This document shows positions 50,948-53,576 of a stretch of DNA of 53,576 bases, piece by piece. The notes under the pieces are model-generated. The model was not told the DNA's origin. It saw nothing but the letters and a program-made list of their open reading frames with translations, and did not search any database. The DNA is from Paenibacillus sp. 32O-W (GTDB lineage Bacteria > Bacillota > Bacilli > Paenibacillales > NBRC-103111), in the NCBI RefSeq assembly GCF_007679495.1, contig NZ_VEGP01000031.1, forward strand, positions 5,076 through 58,651, read 5' to 3'. Position numbers and translations under genes: made by a program. Positions within the stretch are counted from its first letter, which is position 1. Each line of letters starts with the position of its first letter.

Positions 50948-51873
50948 CATCTTTTTGATTTTCGATATCCGGCGGCGACAGCCTCTTCTTCCGTACAAAA
51001 CATTTCCTCCGCCTTGGTCTTTTCGTAAAATTGGCCGCCCGGAACATGATAGATCCAATCTCCTGAGGAGCTATGGTTACCTTTAATGGTCGGCTCTTCA
51101 CAGGCCGCAGCCGGCTCCCCGGCGGCGACAGCGGAAGAAGACTCTTCTTCCTTGACCGGCTCCTCAGCTTTGATCTGATCTGAGGATTTAGGCGGTTTAG
51201 CGGATGGGGATGGCTCGGGGGATTTCCCGGCTGTGCCCTGACCGTCGGCCTCGCTCTGCTCCGCCTTGGCAGCAGCCTTCTGATTAAACCCGTCTTCCAG
51301 GGCATAATTTTCAATAGACCAGATGCCGATGCCCTTCTCCTGAGCCTGCTTTTGAATTTCTCTGAACCGGTCGACATGCTTCACATTAGGCGGATAGACG
51401 TAAGCGACACGGGCCAGCCCTTTCTCAAGCAGCATTTCATTAAACATTTGATCGTCCACCCACAGATAAGCAAGCAGCCTGCCGTATTTATCCCTTTCCG
51501 ATACGTCCATTTCCAACTGAACTTCCTTATCCGTCAGCGTATCTTTGGCAAACTGGGACGCTTCGGGACCGAAAGGCTCGACCGGTTTGTTCGGATGAAC
51601 GGTTTCCGGCGTATCGACCAGCAAGAGACGAACCTTCTCCTGCTTGCCGTCAATACTGACTTCTACGGTATCCCCGTCCACTACCCGAACAATTTGCGCA
51701 GGAATCCGGCGGGCTTGGTCCTCATCCCCTTCTTGGGCAAGGGAGCCCGATCCGGTTTGGCTCTCAACACCTGTCGATGCCTGAGTTCCTTGAAGGGACG
51801 GCCCTTTCGCACAGCCGGTCAGAATGGCCAGACTGCCCCACATGATCATGCAAAACAAGATCCATTTTCTCAT
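50947..51873 (-). CDS. thermonuclease-family lipoprotein (SNase) with C-terminal domain
   Basis: From ATG at 51873 (308 aa, GGAGAGAG upstream) the protein starts with a lipoprotein signal peptide (LAILTGC, lipidated Cys 21). The SNase domain at about 55-190 keeps the catalytic set: Arg 82 and Glu 90 in VRLLLVDTPE and Arg 132 in DKYGRLLAY, with the calcium-site VDGDTVEV. A Ser/Pro/Ala/Glu-rich linker leads to a short domain with YHVPGGQFYEKTKAEEMFCT and EEEAVAAGYRKSKR, common at the end of such proteins. It should degrade nucleic acids at the outer face of the membrane. An upstream ATG at 51924 is unlikely. Confidence 0.85.
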   Translation of the reverse strand: MRKWILFCMIMWGSLAILTGCAKGPSLQGTQASTGVESQTGSGSLAQEGDEDQARRIPAQIVRVVDGDTVEVSIDGKQEKVRLLLVDTPETVHPNKPVEPFGPEASQFAKDTLTDKEVQLEMDVSERDKYGRLLAYLWVDDQMFNEMLLEKGLARVAYVYPPNVKHVDRFREIQKQAQEKGIGIWSIENYALEDGFNQKAAAKAEQSEADGQGTAGKSPEPSPSAKPPKSSDQIKAEEPVKEEESSSAVAAGEPAAACEEPTIKGNHSSSGDWIYHVPGGQFYEKTKAEEMFCTEEEAVAAGYRKSKR

Positions 51874-52126
51874 GCATTGTCTCTCTCCATATGTACAATA
51901 TATATAACTCCAATTTTCCATCATATCTATATTTGTACATGATTACCAAACATATATTTCCATCCTCTGATAGCTCTGGAACAATCCCTTTGAATAAAGG
52001 ATTCGTTCCTTTATAATATTCAATGAATCACCATCGAGTGTTTTCTGGAAAAATCGATATTTCAATCGTTTATTTGGAATATTTATATCAAATATATTGA
52101 CCCACTGAAAAACAAGGAGGACGAGC

Positions 52127-53311
52127 ATGGTGAAATACAATTTCGATCAAGTGATTAACCGGATCGGTACGGCTTGCAGCAAATGGGACGAGGCGGAGAA
52201 GCTGTTCGGATATCCGGACATCCTTCCGATGTGGGTGGCCGACATGGATTTCGAATCCCCGCCGGAGGTTAAAGAGGCTCTGATCCGCAGGGCGGAGCAC
52301 GGCGTCTATGGCTATACCATCCGTCCTCAATCTTACTACGATGCAATTATCGGCTGGCAGCAGCGGCGCCACGGCTGGAGCCTGAAGCAGGACTGGATCT
52401 GCAGCAGCCCGGGAGTAGTGACGTCGCTTGGCATGCTGATTGAAGTCCTGACCCGGCCCGGGGACCGCATTATGCTTCAGGTGCCGATCTATCCCCCGTT
52501 CTACGATATTATTACGCTGAATGACCGCGTCATCGTCCGCAATCCGCTGAAGATTGAAGACGGAAGCTACAAGATGGATTTCGAGCTTATGGAGCGTCAG
52601 ATGGCGGAGGAACAGGTCAAAATGCTGCTTCTGTGCAACCCGCACAATCCGGTCGGCCGCGTCTGGACCAAGGAGGAGCTTCATACTTTAGGGCAGCTAT
52701 GTTTGAAATACAATGTTATCGTATTGTCTGATGAAGTCCATGGCGACATTATTTATCGCGGACACCGACATACTCCTTTTGCCTCGCTTTCCGAGGCGTT
52801 TGCGCAGCAATCCGTGACCTGTATCGCCCCCAGCAAGACCTTCAACATTGCCGGGTTACAATCCTCCAGCGCGATTATTCCGAATCCGGAATGGCGCAGA
52901 CTATTTAAGCGCAAGCAAAGATCGCTGGCGCTCCAATCGGAAAATTATTTCGCCGTTGCGGCCGTCGAATGCTGCTACAACTACGGCGAAGCCTGGCTCG
53001 ATCAGCTTCTGGAGTATTTGGCAGAAAACGTGGAGACGGTTCTCAGGTATGTAGAGAAGGAGCTCCCCGAAATTAAAGCCTATCGTCCCGAAGGAACCTA
53101 CCTCGTCTGGCTGGACTGCCGGAACATCTCGCCGCAAGCCTCTGTATTGAAGGATCTTATGTTCCGGCAAGCCCGGGTAGCCTTCAGCGAAGGCTCCGGA
53201 TTCGGTGCGGAAGGCGAGGGCTATCTGCGCGTCAATATCGCCTGCCCCCGCTCTCTGCTGCTGGAGGGGCTGGAGCGCTTCACACGTGCCGTACGTGGAC
53301 GTACAAATTAA
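52127..53311 (+). CDS. patB: PatB/MalY-type cystathionine beta-lyase / aminotransferase
   Basis: A 394-aa PLP enzyme of the C-S lyase group. MWVADMDFESPPEVKEAL (about 35-52) is the family's N-terminal signature. NPHNPVGRVW, LSDEVHGDIIY and the PLP lysine K237 in APSKTFNIAGLQ follow; ANIACPR-like VNIACPRSLLLEGL is near the end. B. subtilis PatB splits cystathionine and cysteine to release sulfide and pyruvate. AAGGAGG precedes the ATG. The MocR-type gene about 2 kb upstream could regulate it, since MocR proteins often control PLP-linked genes. Sulfur role is from the family. Confidence 0.9.
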   Translation: MVKYNFDQVINRIGTACSKWDEAEKLFGYPDILPMWVADMDFESPPEVKEALIRRAEHGVYGYTIRPQSYYDAIIGWQQRRHGWSLKQDWICSSPGVVTSLGMLIEVLTRPGDRIMLQVPIYPPFYDIITLNDRVIVRNPLKIEDGSYKMDFELMERQMAEEQVKMLLLCNPHNPVGRVWTKEELHTLGQLCLKYNVIVLSDEVHGDIIYRGHRHTPFASLSEAFAQQSVTCIAPSKTFNIAGLQSSSAIIPNPEWRRLFKRKQRSLALQSENYFAVAAVECCYNYGEAWLDQLLEYLAENVETVLRYVEKELPEIKAYRPEGTYLVWLDCRNISPQASVLKDLMFRQARVAFSEGSGFGAEGEGYLRVNIACPRSLLLEGLERFTRAVRGRTN

Positions 53312-53576
53312 AATCCCGCGAAGTGAAGCATAACCTTCGAGGGGTATTACAGGTACTTTGCGGGGAGCCTGGAACTTAAGACTTAACTTTCGCAGAGCGA
53401 AAAGGTTTGATTTGACTGGTCTACTCGCAGTAACGAGGATTTAACTGTATTTTATATAGCATGACCTATGCAGTTCAAGTAAGTAATTGGTAATCAGTCA
53501 TAACGTCAATTGTTAGAAAATATTTCGCTAAATATCACGAAAACCTCTTGACTTTTGAGAAACACCCCCATAATCG
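53312..53576. other. end of window, with a weak terminator at 53315-53364
   Basis: A 10-bp stem (CCCGCGAAGT / ACTTTGCGGG with one G-T pair) and a 30-base loop lies just after the patB stop, without a T tract. No gene is visible in the remaining sequence. Confidence 0.35.

Overview
The window looks like a chromosomal segment of a Paenibacillus-type, spore-forming Bacillota. The support is a TPP-riboswitch-controlled ykoFEDC operon, an lpl-type sugar transporter with a YesM/YesN two-component system, a YwmB-like protein, a T-box-controlled glyQS pair, CcpA (cre) boxes and strong AGGAGG-type ribosome binding sites. No rRNA, tRNA or CRISPR was seen.

Layout. (1) 1-330: remnant of a 123-bp (41-codon) tandem repeat entering from outside the window. 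(2) 392-10253: mostly single genes of moderate to high GC. They encode a double P-loop ATPase, a family-4-like uracil-DNA glycosylase, a Pro/Tyr-repeat protein, a DUF4097 protein, a YwmB-like protein, a class I amidotransferase (C26), MsrAB, a ferritin-like protein and a large TPM-domain protein with a Trp-Gly-Ser repeat tail. (3) 10425-14558: TPP riboswitch and ykoF-ykoE-ykoD-ykoC, an ECF importer for a thiamine precursor, with a nested tandem repeat and a terminator after it. (4) 14728-18415: lplB-lplC-lplA sugar/oligosaccharide ABC importer with a cre box and an upstream operator. (5) About 18.4-44.0 kb: an AT-rich island. It holds a glycan biosynthesis and export cluster, all on the minus strand: a methyltransferase-nucleotidyltransferase fusion, a GT2-TPR protein, a cupin-SDR fusion, four further glycosyltransferases, a UDP-ManNAc-type dehydrogenase, an ABC-2 exporter trio and a ManC-like nucleotidyltransferase. 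A T-box-glyQS unit and relics of at least five mobile elements (IS630 twice, IS4-like twice, another DDE element, IS200-like, group II intron) are mixed in. (6) 44.0-47.6 kb: yesN and yesM. (7) 47.7-53.3 kb: ArsR-like regulator, MocR-type regulator, HAD phosphatase, thermonuclease lipoprotein and PatB/MalY-type C-S lyase.

How it fits together. The lplB and yesM promoters lie about 29 kb apart on the same strand. They share a 33-bp upstream element (26 of 33 positions identical), placed 25 and 26 bp from a TATAAT box, and both have a cre-like box downstream. The simplest reading is one co-regulated module, a YesMN-controlled sugar importer under catabolite repression, whose two halves were separated by the AT-rich island. 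Inside the island the glycan genes probably make and export a surface polysaccharide or decorate a surface protein; the product cannot be named from sequence. Several glycan-cluster proteins have unusual domain combinations and are the best candidates for undescribed biochemistry.
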